Below are positions 43,050-51,600 of a DNA stretch of 64,000 nucleotides, piece by piece. The notes under the pieces were generated by a model. The model worked only from the letters and a program-made list of their open reading frames with translations. It was not told the origin of the DNA and made no database searches. The translations under genes were made by a program, and so were the position numbers. The stretch comes from an uncultured Lachnospiraceae bacterium (GTDB taxonomy: Bacteria; Bacillota; Clostridia; Lachnospirales; Lachnospiraceae). Within the stretch, counting starts at the first letter, position 1. Each line of letters starts with the position of its first letter. The stretch is from NCBI GenBank assembly GCA_910585005.1, contig CAJUCN010000003.1, forward strand, positions 194,936-258,935, read 5' to 3'.

Positions 43050-43167
43050 AGATTAGCCCCTCCTTTCTTCCGTGAATTCCTACATACCGTCAATACCGTT
43101 TGACGGGGAAAAGCAATAACCGATACCTTTCCTGTAGCAGGGCATAATAAACGACTTTCATACGATA

Positions 43168-43196
43168 ATAATAGCACGGAAAGGGGCAGATTTCAA
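43168..43196 (-). promoter_or_regulatory. Sigma-A promoter of the second fliD-like gene
   Basis: On the minus strand TTGAAA (43196-43191), 17-base spacer, TATTAT (43173-43168). Confidence 0.65.
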
Positions 43197-43249
43197 GGGG
43201 ATTTCCTTAATTAATGCAAACTTTTTGCAGGAAAACATCGTAAAATCAG

Positions 43250-43278
43250 TTGACGGGACAGAGAGGATATGTTATAGT
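43250..43278 (+). promoter_or_regulatory. Sigma-A promoter of rpmG-secE-nusG
   Basis: TTGACG (43250-43255), 17-base spacer, TATAGT (43273-43278), about 70 bases upstream of rpmG. Confidence 0.75.
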
Positions 43279-43348
43279 AATCAAGCGAGATGAGATTTAG
43301 GTCTTTTTTTTTATGCTCAAAATCCGGCAAAAGATTGGAGGAAGAATC

Positions 43349-43498
43349 ATGCGTACAAGGATCACACTGGCATGTACAGAATGTAAACAGCGTAACTACA
43401 ATACCACAAAGGATAAGAAGGCGCATCCGGACAGGATGGAGACTAAGAAATATTGTAGATTCTGCAGGACTCATACATTGCACAAGGAAACTAAGTAA
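43349..43498 (+). CDS. rpmG: 50S ribosomal protein L33
   Basis: Ribosomal protein of 49 residues in the large subunit. Cys9-x2-Cys12 (CTEC) and Cys36-x2-Cys39 (CRFC) form a zinc ribbon, so this is the zinc-containing (C+) form. Bacteria often keep a zinc-free copy elsewhere for zinc shortage; none is in the window. Other frames through this region start earlier, but ATG 43349 has GGAGGAAG and gives the standard protein. It heads the rpmG-secE-nusG run. Confidence 0.97.
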   Translation: MRTRITLACTECKQRNYNTTKDKKAHPDRMETKKYCRFCRTHTLHKETK

Positions 43499-43526
43499 TT
43501 TTACAGGTGCCTGAAAGGAGTTAATC

Positions 43527-43745
43527 ATGGCAGATTCCACAAAGAAAGAAAAAAAGGAAAAAGCAAAAAAGCCCAGCTTTTTTAAGGGCGTAAAGGCGGA
43601 ATTCAAGAAAATTTCATGGCCAGACCGGGAATCGGTCATCAAGCAGTCTGTGGCTGTTATCTGCATTTCAGTAGTCTTAGGCGCCGTAATCGCGGTACTT
43701 GATTTTATTATGCAGTATGGCGTGGGATTCCTGACAAGTCTGTAA
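43527..43745 (+). CDS. secE: Preprotein translocase subunit SecE
   Basis: Essential small subunit of the SecYEG channel in the cytoplasmic membrane, 72 residues. The Lys-rich N terminus is followed by FFKGVKAEFKKISWPDRESV, the family's amphipathic signature, and one membrane helix (VAVICISVVLGAVIAVLDFI). Gene order rpmG-secE-nusG is the standard one. AAGGAG precedes ATG 43527. Confidence 0.97.
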   Translation: MADSTKKEKKEKAKKPSFFKGVKAEFKKISWPDRESVIKQSVAVICISVVLGAVIAVLDFIMQYGVGFLTSL

Positions 43746-43769
43746 AGCGAGAAAGGTTGGACTATTTAT

Positions 43770-44288
43770 ATGGCAGAAGCAAATTGGTATGTGGTGCATA
43801 CCTATTCCGGATATGAAAATAAGGTAAAAGCCAATATAGAAAAGACAATAGAAAACAGACATCTGGAAGAAGAGATCCTGGAAGTCAGAGTTCCCATGCA
43901 GGATGTGGTGGAATTGAAAAATGGCGCCAGGAAGACGGTTCAGAAAAAAATGTTTCCAGGTTACGTCCTGATCAATATGGTCATGAATGATGATACATGG
44001 TATGTTGTCCGCAACACCAGAGGCGTTACCGGATTTGTGGGGCCGGGAAGCAAGCCTGTTCCTCTTTCGGAAGCGGAGATGAAGCCTTTAGGGATTAAGA
44101 CGGAAAATGTTTCGGTTGATTTTGCCGAAGGAGATGCGATTGCTGTGGTTGCCGGTGTCTGGAAAGATACGGTAGGCGTGGTACAGAGGATGGATTTTGG
44201 CAAGCAGACGGCTACCATTAATGTAGAATTGTTTGGCAGGGAAACGCCTGTTGAGATCAGTTTTGCAGAAGTAAGAAAGATGTCATAG
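43770..44288 (+). CDS. nusG: Transcription termination/antitermination factor NusG
   Basis: Elongation factor that binds RNA polymerase and links it to the ribosome or Rho. The NGN domain covers about residues 1-115 (NWYVVHTYSGYENKVKANIE, MFPGYVLINMVMND, NTRGVTGFVG), and the KOW domain about 125-172 (DAIAVVAGVWKDTVGVVQRM). Length 172 is typical. It is followed by a 223-base leader before rplK rather than by a classic terminator. Confidence 0.97.
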   Translation: MAEANWYVVHTYSGYENKVKANIEKTIENRHLEEEILEVRVPMQDVVELKNGARKTVQKKMFPGYVLINMVMNDDTWYVVRNTRGVTGFVGPGSKPVPLSEAEMKPLGIKTENVSVDFAEGDAIAVVAGVWKDTVGVVQRMDFGKQTATINVELFGRETPVEISFAEVRKMS

Positions 44289-44511
44289 AACCTTGGAGAA
44301 GGTTTGGGGCTTAGATTCAGTTATTTAATACGGATTGCTTAGGTGCATCTGTATTTAAATATAGTCACTTTACACAAAGCCTGTAAGAATCATGCAGGCT
44401 GTGGGAGCAGAAGAGATTCTGCGCCATACCACGATGCAACCGTGTGTTGCCGGAAAGCTGGACTGCCGGTTGGATGCGGAAGGAATTGCATTATTAATAG
44501 GAGGTGCCACA
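44289..44511 (+). promoter_or_regulatory. Leader between nusG and rplK with hairpins
   Basis: 223 bases without a gene. Visible pairings: AACCTT / AAGGTT (44289-44304) right at the nusG stop and AGCCTG / CAGGCT (44378-44383 with 44395-44400). Neither has a T run. In many bacteria the rplK-rplA mRNA leader is bound by L1 for feedback, so this is a candidate site; the L1-binding internal loop was not identified with confidence. Confidence 0.4.
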
Positions 44512-44937
44512 ATGGCAAAGAAAGTAGAAGGATACATTAAGTTACAGATCCCTGCTGGTAAAGCTACACCAGCGCCCCCGGTTGGTCCTGCACTTGGACA
44601 GCATGGGGTAAATATCGTTGAATTTACAAAGCAGTTCAATGCAAGAACGGCTGACAAGGGTGATGTGATCATCCCGGTGGTAATCACGGTATATGCAGAC
44701 AGAAGTTTCAGTTTTATTACGAAAACTCCCCCGGCAGCAGTACTTCTCAAGAAGGCATGTAATATTAAGTCTGGTTCCGCTGTGCCGAACAAGACTAAGG
44801 TTGCAACGATCTCCAAGGCAAAGGTTCAGGAGATCGCAGAGATGAAAATGCCTGATTTGAATGCAGCAAGCATTGAAGCTGCAATGAGCATGATCGCTGG
44901 TACTGCAAGAAGCATGGGTATCACAGTAGAAGACTAA
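44512..44937 (+). CDS. rplK: 50S ribosomal protein L11
   Basis: Part of the GTPase-associated centre of the large subunit; binds 23S rRNA and thiopeptides. IKLQIPAGKATPAPPVGPAL, then GQHGVNIVEFTKQFNART, is the N-terminal domain with the Pro-rich linker; NIKSGSAVPNKTKVATIS and the closing helix follow. Length 141 is standard. A longer frame from 44392 is rejected because AGGAGGTGCC precedes ATG 44512. Confidence 0.98.
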   Translation: MAKKVEGYIKLQIPAGKATPAPPVGPALGQHGVNIVEFTKQFNARTADKGDVIIPVVITVYADRSFSFITKTPPAAVLLKKACNIKSGSAVPNKTKVATISKAKVQEIAEMKMPDLNAASIEAAMSMIAGTARSMGITVED

Positions 44938-45000
44938 CCAATAAATTATGATGAGTGGGAGACATAAAATATGTCGTTTGAACCATAGGAGGAATTAATA

Positions 45001-45690
45001 ATGAAACATGGGAAGAAATATGTAGAGGCTGCAAAGCAGATTGACCGCTCAGTTTTTTATGAGCCGGCAGATGCAGTTGCACTGGTGAAGAAAACTGCGG
45101 TTGCTAAATTTGACGAGACAATTGAAGTGCATATCCGGACAGGATGTGACGGACGTCATGCAGAGCAGCAGGTGCGTGGTGCGGTGGTACTGCCTAACGG
45201 AACAGGTAAAACAGTTAAGGTTCTGGTATTTGCCAAGGGTGATAAGGTAAATGAAGCGGAAGCTGCCGGAGCAGATCACGTTGGCGGTGATGAGCTGATC
45301 CCGAAGATCCAAAAGGACGGATGGCTTGATTTTGATGTTGTGGTTGCCACACCTGATATGATGGGTGTTGTAGGACGCTTGGGTAAGATCCTTGGACCGA
45401 AAGGTTTAATGCCAAACCCTAAGGCTGGTACTGTTACCATGGATGTCACAAAGGCTATCAATGATATCAAAGCAGGTAAGATCGAGTACAGGCTTGATAA
45501 ATCCAATATCATCCACGTTCCGATTGGAAAGGCATCATTTACAGACGAAAAGCTTCAGGAGAATTTTAACGCTCTTATGGAAGCAATCGTGAAAGCGAGA
45601 CCTTCAGCGCTCAAGGGCCAGTATTTAAGGAGTATTACTCTTACTTCGACCATGGGGCCTGGCCTTAAGGTAAGCGTAGCAAAATATTAA
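45001..45690 (+). CDS. rplA: 50S ribosomal protein L1
   Basis: Stalk-base protein of the large subunit near the E site, and often a translational repressor of its own operon. Signatures: IEVHIRTGCDGRHAEQQVRG, VATPDMMGVVGRLGKILGPK, GLMPNPKAGTVTMDVTKAIN. Length 229 is normal. Start ATG 45001 follows AGGAGGAATTA. A terminator hairpin follows at once, so the L10 operon is separate. Confidence 0.98.
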   Translation: MKHGKKYVEAAKQIDRSVFYEPADAVALVKKTAVAKFDETIEVHIRTGCDGRHAEQQVRGAVVLPNGTGKTVKVLVFAKGDKVNEAEAAGADHVGGDELIPKIQKDGWLDFDVVVATPDMMGVVGRLGKILGPKGLMPNPKAGTVTMDVTKAINDIKAGKIEYRLDKSNIIHVPIGKASFTDEKLQENFNALMEAIVKARPSALKGQYLRSITLTSTMGPGLKVSVAKY

Positions 45691-45696
45691 TGGAAA

Positions 45697-45730
45697 TAAA
45701 CCGCTTTCCTGTTATGGGGAGGCGGTTTTT
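45697..45730 (+). terminator. Terminator after rplA
   Basis: AAACCGCTTTCC pairs with GGGGAGGCGGTTT (45698-45709 with 45717-45729), ending in TTTTT; one bulge. Confidence 0.75.
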
Positions 45731-45746
45731 ATGTTATACTGTTAGT

Positions 45747-47042
45747 ATGAAAAAGGACAATAGCGGAAAAAAGAAAAAAGTAAATAAACGCCGGACAATC
45801 AGCACGCCTGTTTATGCCTTTTTACTCACCTTGTTTTTGGTGGTACTCACGGGAACGGCAGGGATTATAGCGGCCAAATTTATGCCAGGATCCTCTAAGG
45901 AGATGGATCGGGAAGATTCTGCCGTGCAGGAAAAGGAAAATATTATCCCGATGGAGAGCATACCGGATGAGAAAGAGCCGGTAGAGGAGACTATGGCAGT
46001 ACCGGAGAAATCCAGATATGCTGATGAGCTGGCGGATGCAGAGTACCGGAGCGCAAACAGGATCTATGCGTGGGAAGCTGGCAGTGAGGAGGAAGTGACT
46101 ATCGGCTTTGTGGGGGATATTCTTTTGGATGATGAATATGCCATCATGGCAAATCTCCTACGAAGGGGTGTTACGATTGATCATGGGATTTCGACAGACA
46201 TGCTGTCTATGATGCAGGGAGTGGACATCCTGGTAGCCAATAATGAATTTCCTTTTACAGACCGAGGAATACCTACGGAAGGGAAAACCTTTACCTTCCG
46301 GGCAGATACTGCAACCGTCTCTTATCTTCACGATATGGGGGTGGATGCTGCGGTGCTTGCCAATAATCATATTTATGATTTTGGGGAAGTGGGGCTTTTG
46401 GATACGTTGGATACGCTGACAGCAGCAGGGATCCCGTATGTTGGAGCAGGAAGAAATTTGGAAGAAGCATCTGCGCCTATTTATTATATTGTGAATGACA
46501 TAAAGATTGCCCTGGTGGCGGCAACCCAGATCGAACGGCTGGAGAATCCGGATACAAAAGGAGCAACGGAGGAAAGCGCGGGGGTATTCCGTTGTCTGAA
46601 CCCGGAAAAACTGTGCGAAGTGGTAAAGACGGCAAAGGAAAACAGTGATTTTGTAATTGTGTATATACACTGGGGGACAGAAAATGTGACGGAACCGGAT
46701 TGGGCACAGCTTGACCAGGCGCCGAAAATCGCGGAAGCAGGGGCGGATCTGATTATAGGCGATCATCCCCACTGTCTCCAGGGGATCACATATTATGGCC
46801 AAACTCCGGTCATTTACAGTCTGGGGAATTTTTGGTTTAACTCCAAAACCCTGGATACAGGCATGGTACGGATCACGATTGGACAGGAGGGGATGCGGTC
46901 TTTCCAGTTTGTTCCGGCATTGCAGTCTGACTGCCGGGTAGATTTGGCCTATGATGCAGAAAAAGAACGGATACTGTCTGAAATGAGAGCGCTTTCGCCT
47001 GGGGTAACCATCGATCAGGAGGGGTATGTGGGCAGACAGTAG
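45747..47042 (+). CDS. CapA-family (poly-gamma-glutamate capsule-type) membrane-anchored metallophosphoesterase-like protein
   Basis: A basic N terminus (KKKKVNKRRT) is followed by one membrane helix (VYAFLLTLFLVVLTGTAGII), so the rest is outside the cell. From about residue 115 the CapA/YwtB fold is clear: IGFVGDILLDDEYAIMANLL, VANNEFPFTDRG, AVLANNHIYDFGEVGLLDTL, VIVYIHWGTENV, IIGDHPHCLQGITYYGQTPV, IYSLGNFWFN. The Asp, Asn-His and GDHPH residues match the predicted metal site. Role in capsule or wall polymer export is family-level only. The start is unusual: ATG 45747 has no ribosome binding site but lies 6 bases after TATACT (45735-45740), so the mRNA may be leaderless. It separates rplA from rplJ. 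Confidence 0.87.
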   Translation: MKKDNSGKKKKVNKRRTISTPVYAFLLTLFLVVLTGTAGIIAAKFMPGSSKEMDREDSAVQEKENIIPMESIPDEKEPVEETMAVPEKSRYADELADAEYRSANRIYAWEAGSEEEVTIGFVGDILLDDEYAIMANLLRRGVTIDHGISTDMLSMMQGVDILVANNEFPFTDRGIPTEGKTFTFRADTATVSYLHDMGVDAAVLANNHIYDFGEVGLLDTLDTLTAAGIPYVGAGRNLEEASAPIYYIVNDIKIALVAATQIERLENPDTKGATEESAGVFRCLNPEKLCEVVKTAKENSDFVIVYIHWGTENVTEPDWAQLDQAPKIAEAGADLIIGDHPHCLQGITYYGQTPVIYSLGNFWFNSKTLDTGMVRITIGQEGMRSFQFVPALQSDCRVDLAYDAEKERILSEMRALSPGVTIDQEGYVGRQ

Positions 47043-47075
47043 AGAGGGGGAAGGGCCGAACCTTTGTAAAAAGTG

Positions 47076-47104
47076 TTGACAGGGATGGAGATGTATGCTA
47101 TTTT
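47076..47104 (+). promoter_or_regulatory. Sigma-A promoter of rplJ-rplL
   Basis: TTGACA (47076-47081), 17-base spacer, TATTTT (47099-47104). Confidence 0.78.
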
Positions 47105-47107
47105 AAT

Positions 47108-47266
47108 AAAGGTCGTTATGACCATGCCGAAGACAGTAGGTGCTATGGAAATCTGGAGACAGTGGATCCAAGCGTAAGTGTGAAACCGCCTACCGAGGAA
47201 AAGAGTTTGTTTGTGATGACTTGAAACCTTTCTGTCTTTGGGCGTGCCTTAAGAAGGAAGGTTTTT
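47108..47266 (+). ncRNA. L10 (rplJ) ribosomal protein leader with attenuator hairpin
   Basis: Cis-acting leader bound by the L10(L12)4 complex for feedback control. GCCGAAGACAGTAGGTGC near 47128-47145 and CCGCCTACCGAGG near 47186-47198 are the recognisable conserved core of the L10 leader family. It ends in AAACCTTTCT (47224-47233) pairing with AGGAAGGTTT (47255-47264) and a T run, a probable attenuator. The rplJ start follows 60 bases later. Confidence 0.82.
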
Positions 47267-47326
47267 ATATTGGGAAATCCCTATAGAAACTCCTTTCGGC
47301 AAATAATCTATAAGGAGGTAAAGAAA

Positions 47327-47911
47327 GTGGCAAAAGTTGAATTGAAACAGCCTATCGTGGAAGAGATTTCTGCAAATATCAAGGATGCACAGTCGGTTGT
47401 ATTGGTTGACTATCGTGGACTTACCGTAGAGCAGGATACCAATCTCCGTAAGCAGCTCCGTGAGGCAGGGATTACTTACAAAGTGTACAAGAACACCATG
47501 ATGAATTTTGCATTCAAGGGAACTGACTGCGAAAGCCTTACACAGTATCTTGAAGGACCTAGTGCAATTGCAATTTCCACAACTGATGCAACAGCTCCGG
47601 CAAGGGTGATTTGCAAATTTGCAAAAGATGCACCGAAGCTGGAAGTTAAGGGCGGTATCGTGGAAGGTCTTTCTTACGATGCACAGGGAATTGCAGAGAT
47701 CGCCAAGATCCCTTCAAGGGAAGAACTGCTTTCCAAGCTGCTTGGAAGTATCCAATCCCCGATTGCAAACTTCGCCCGTGTTATGGATCAGCTTGCAGAA
47801 AAAGGCGGCGCAGCAGCATGCGAAGCCCCTGTAGCTAAGGAAGAGGCAGCACCGGAAGAAGCGCCTGCTGAGAGTGAAGCTCCTGCAGCGGAAGAAACAC
47901 CTGCTGAATAA
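47327..47911 (+). CDS. rplJ: 50S ribosomal protein L10
   Basis: Base of the L7/L12 stalk. AKVELKQPIVEEISANIKDA, QSVVLVDYRGLTVEQDTNLR and KVYKNTMMNFAF are conserved; the C-terminal helix (IPSREELLSKLLGSIQSPIA) carries the L12 dimers, followed by an Ala/Glu/Pro-rich tail. The frame is open from 47270, inside the leader, but AAGGAGG at 47312-47318 fixes GTG 47327, giving 194 residues. Confidence 0.97.
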   Translation: MAKVELKQPIVEEISANIKDAQSVVLVDYRGLTVEQDTNLRKQLREAGITYKVYKNTMMNFAFKGTDCESLTQYLEGPSAIAISTTDATAPARVICKFAKDAPKLEVKGGIVEGLSYDAQGIAEIAKIPSREELLSKLLGSIQSPIANFARVMDQLAEKGGAAACEAPVAKEEAAPEEAPAESEAPAAEETPAE

Positions 47912-47976
47912 TTGTTTGGCATCAGGTGAACGAAACAATTAACAATAGCAATAATAATTAAATGGAGGAAATGAAA

Positions 47977-48351
47977 ATGGCAAAGTTATCCACACAGGAA
48001 TTAATCGACGCTATCAAAGAGATGACAGTTTTAGAGTTAAATGATCTTGTAAAAGCTTGTGAAGAAGAGTTCGGCGTATCTGCAGCAGCAGGCGTTGTAG
48101 TTGCAGCAGCAGCAGATGCTGGCGCAGCAGTAGAAGAGAAGACCGAGTTTGACGTAGAACTTACAGAAGTAGGTCCTAACAAAGTTAAAGTAATCAAGGT
48201 TGTTCGTGAAGCAACAGGCCTTGGCCTGAAGGAAGCTAAGGATCTTGTAGATTCTGCTCCTAAGATGGTGAAAGAAGCAGCATCTAAGGAAGAGGCTGAT
48301 GATCTTAAGGCTAAACTTGAAGCAGAAGGCGCTAAAGTTACATTAAAGTAA
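47977..48351 (+). CDS. rplL: 50S ribosomal protein L7/L12
   Basis: Stalk protein that recruits translational GTPases. Residues 1-35 dimerise (KLSTQELIDAIKEMTVLELN), an Ala-rich hinge follows (AAAGVVVAAAADAGAA), then the factor-binding domain (FDVELTEVGPNKVKVIKVVR, GLGLKEAKDLVDSAP). ATG 47962 is in frame, but GGAGG at 47964-47968 overlaps it and lies 8 bases before ATG 47977. Length 124 is normal. Confidence 0.98.
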   Translation: MAKLSTQELIDAIKEMTVLELNDLVKACEEEFGVSAAAGVVVAAAADAGAAVEEKTEFDVELTEVGPNKVKVIKVVREATGLGLKEAKDLVDSAPKMVKEAASKEEADDLKAKLEAEGAKVTLK

Positions 48352-48404
48352 TTTGTCTTTTAAGAAAACTGATACTTCACGGCATCGGCGGTGGAGTTCA
48401 TTTC

Positions 48405-48436
48405 AAAACGACGGTCTGGAACAGGCCGTCGTTTTG
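48405..48436 (+). terminator. Terminator after rplL
   Basis: AAAACGACGG pairs with CCGTCGTTTT (48405-48414 with 48425-48434). It ends the L10 operon. Confidence 0.85.
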
Positions 48437-48536
48437 CGTATCCAGGATTCTCAAAAAATTACGGCAGTCAAAAGTTTCTGGAAACATGACTTTTTGCTGC
48501 CTTGCAAATGGGATTGGAGAGGAAGGAAATTTCTGG

Positions 48537-48565
48537 TTGACTTGGCCCGGGACTTGTAGTAGAAT
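48537..48565 (+). promoter_or_regulatory. Sigma-A promoter of rpoB-rpoC
   Basis: TTGACT (48537-48542), 17-base spacer, TAGAAT (48560-48565), about 60 bases before rpoB. Confidence 0.75.
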
Positions 48566-48626
48566 GGATAGTGCACTATTGTGGTGTGGTATGCATAATT
48601 AATCATAAGAACGGGGTGAATAGTCG

Positions 48627-51600
48627 ATGGAAAAGAACAGAATACGTCCCATTGCTGCTGGTAAAAGTGTTCGCATGAGTTACTCGCGGCAGAAAGAAGT
48701 TCTGGAGATGCCGAACCTGATCGAAGTCCAGAAAGATTCCTACAAGTGGTTTCTTGATGAAGGATTAAAGGAAGTGTTCGATGATATTTCTCCTATCGCA
48801 GACTATAGCGGGCATTTGAGCCTGGAGTTTGTGGACTTTGAGTTGTGCGAGGATGACGTTAAATATTCTATTGAAAAATGTAAAGAGAGAGATGCCACTT
48901 ACGCAGCTCCCTTAAAGGTTAAAGTACGTCTTTATAATAAGGAAAAAGAAGAGATCAGTGAGCATGAAATATTTATGGGAGATCTTCCGCTTATGACAGA
49001 GACAGGTACTTTTGTCATTAATGGTGCGGAACGTGTTATCGTAAGCCAGTTGGTTCGTTCTCCGGGTATTTACTATGCTATCAGTCACGACAAGATCGGA
49101 AAGAGACTGTTCTCCTCAACTGTGATTCCCAACCGTGGTGCATGGCTGGAATACGAGACGGATTCCAATGATATTTTTTATGTGCGTGTTGACCGTACCA
49201 GAAAGGTTCCTGTTACGGTATTAGTTAGAGCTCTCGGCGTGGGTACCACGGATGAGATTAGAGAGCTTTTTGGCGATGAGCCTAAGATAGAAGCCAGTTT
49301 ATCCAAAGACGTTTCCAGTAATTATCAGGAAGGTCTTTTAGAGTTGTACAAAAAAATCCGGCCCGGTGAGCCGCTTAGCGTTGAAAGTGCAGAAAGCCTT
49401 ATAACTGCTATGTTTTTCGACCCCAGAAGATATGATTTGGCAAAGGTCGGAAGATATAAATTTAATAAGAAGTTAGCGTTCCGTAACAGGATCAGGCATC
49501 ATATCCTTGCGGAGGATGTAGTGGATACTGCAACAGGTGAAATTCTGGCGTCGGCAGGGACTAAAGTGTCTGCAGATCTTGCTGATGAGATCCAAAATTC
49601 AGCAGTTCCTTATGTGTACATCCAGACGGAAGAAAAGAATGTAAAAGTTCTTTCCAATATGATGGTGGATATTACCCATTTTGTGGACTGTAATCCCAGA
49701 GAGCTGGGGATTACCGAGCACGTTTATTATCCTGTGCTGGCACAGATTTTGGAAGAATTTGGTGAGGATCCTGAGGCTTTGGCTGATGCGATCCAGAAGA
49801 ATGTGCATACGCTGATTCCTAAGCATATTACGAAGGAGGATATTCTTTCTTCTATTAATTATAATATTCATTTGGAGTATGGGATCGGAAACGACGACGA
49901 TATTGACCACCTTGGCAATCGACGTATCCGTTCCGTGGGCGAACTGCTTCAAAACCAGTACCGTATCGGTCTTTCCCGTTTGGAGAGAGTTGTCCGGGAG
50001 AGGATGACGACCCATGATGCAGAGGAGATTTCTCCCCAGGTACTCATTAACATTAAGCCGGTACAGGCAGCAGTAAAGGAATTCTTTGGTTCCTCCCAGC
50101 TTTCCCAGTTCATGGATCAGAACAACCCATTGGGTGAATTGACCCATAAGAGACGTTTATCCGCCCTTGGCCCGGGAGGTCTTTCCAGGGACCGTGCAGG
50201 GTTTGAGGTGCGTGACGTGCACTATTCCCATTATGGAAGAATGTGTCCCATTGAAACGCCTGAAGGTCCTAACATTGGTCTGATTAACTCTCTTGCTTCC
50301 TATGCAAGGATCAATGAGTATGGGTTTGTGGAAGCGCCTTACCGTGAAATTGACAAGTCCGACCCATCGAATCCCCGGGTAACGGATAAGGTGGTATATA
50401 TGACTGCGGACGAAGAAGACAACTTCCATGTGGCGCAGGCCAGTGAGGCTTTGGATGCAGAAGGCCATTTTGTCAGAAATAATGTATCCGGGCGTTATAA
50501 GGAAGAGACATCCGAGTATCCCAAGGCATTGTACGATTATATGGATGTATCTCCGAAGATGGTGTTTTCCGTGGCTACGGCCTTGATTCCGTTCCTTGAA
50601 AATGATGACGCAAACCGTGCGCTGATGGGTTCTAACATGCAGCGTCAGGCAGTGCCGCTTCTCACCACAGAAGCGCCGGTGGTAGGTACAGGTATGGAAC
50701 CGAAGGCGGCTGTGGACTCCGGTGTGTGTATCGTTGCCAAAAAGGCAGGAACCATAGATTTTGTATCGGCAAGGATCATCCGTATGACTTGTGACGATGG
50801 GGAAAAGATGGAGTACCGTCTCACAAAATTTGCAAGAAGCAACCAGTCCAACTGTTATAATCAAAAGCCCATCGTTTTGAAAGGCGACCATGTGGAAGCT
50901 GGCCAGGTGATTGCAGACGGCCCTTCTACTGCCGAGGGAGAACTTGCCTTAGGTAAGAATCCGCTGATCGGGTTTATGACTTGGGAAGGTTATAACTATG
51001 AGGATGCAGTCCTTTTAAGCGAAAGACTGGTACAGGAGGATGTCTATACTTCTGTACACATTGAAGAATATGAAGCGGAAGCCAGAGATACCAAGTTAGG
51101 CCCGGAGGAGATTACAAGGGACGTTCCAGGTGTGGGTGACGATGCCCTGAAAGATCTGGATGAGAGAGGAATCATCCGTATTGGCGCGGAAGTCCGTGCC
51201 GGAGATATTCTGGTGGGGAAGGTGACCCCGAAAGGAGAGACGGAACTGACTGCAGAGGAAAGGCTCCTTCGCGCGATCTTTGGTGAGAAAGCAAGAGAAG
51301 TAAGAGACACCTCTCTGAAAGTACCTCATGGCGAATATGGTATTATTGTGGATGCCAAAGTGTTTACCAGAGAGAACGGTGATGAACTTTCACCAGGCGT
51401 AAACCAGGCTGTCCGTATTTACATTGCACAAAAGAGAAAGATCTCCGTAGGAGATAAAATGGCAGGGCGTCACGGGAATAAGGGTGTTGTATCCCGTGTG
51501 CTTCCGGTGGAAGATATGCCTTATCTTCCCAATGGACGTCCTCTTGATATCGTGTTGAACCCCTTAGGCGTGCCCTCCCGTATGAATATCGGACAGGTAC

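Noticed and set aside
43118..43130. CCGATA match upstream of the second FliD-like gene
   Set aside because: It points away from that gene and no TAAA lies 16 bases upstream; the gene has a good sigma-A promoter instead.
46158..46802. 214-codon minus-strand frame opposite the CapA-like gene
   Set aside because: Antisense to a clear metallophosphoesterase-like domain; composition is that of a shadow frame.
48353..48559. 68-codon frame after rplL
   Set aside because: It contains the rplL terminator hairpin, and the start has no ribosome binding site.
50090..50180. Possible rifampicin-resistance change in rpoB
   Set aside because: All commonly altered positions in the cluster I region read as wild type.
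50157..50891. 244-codon minus-strand frame opposite rpoB
   Set aside because: Shadow of the conserved beta subunit; no family features.
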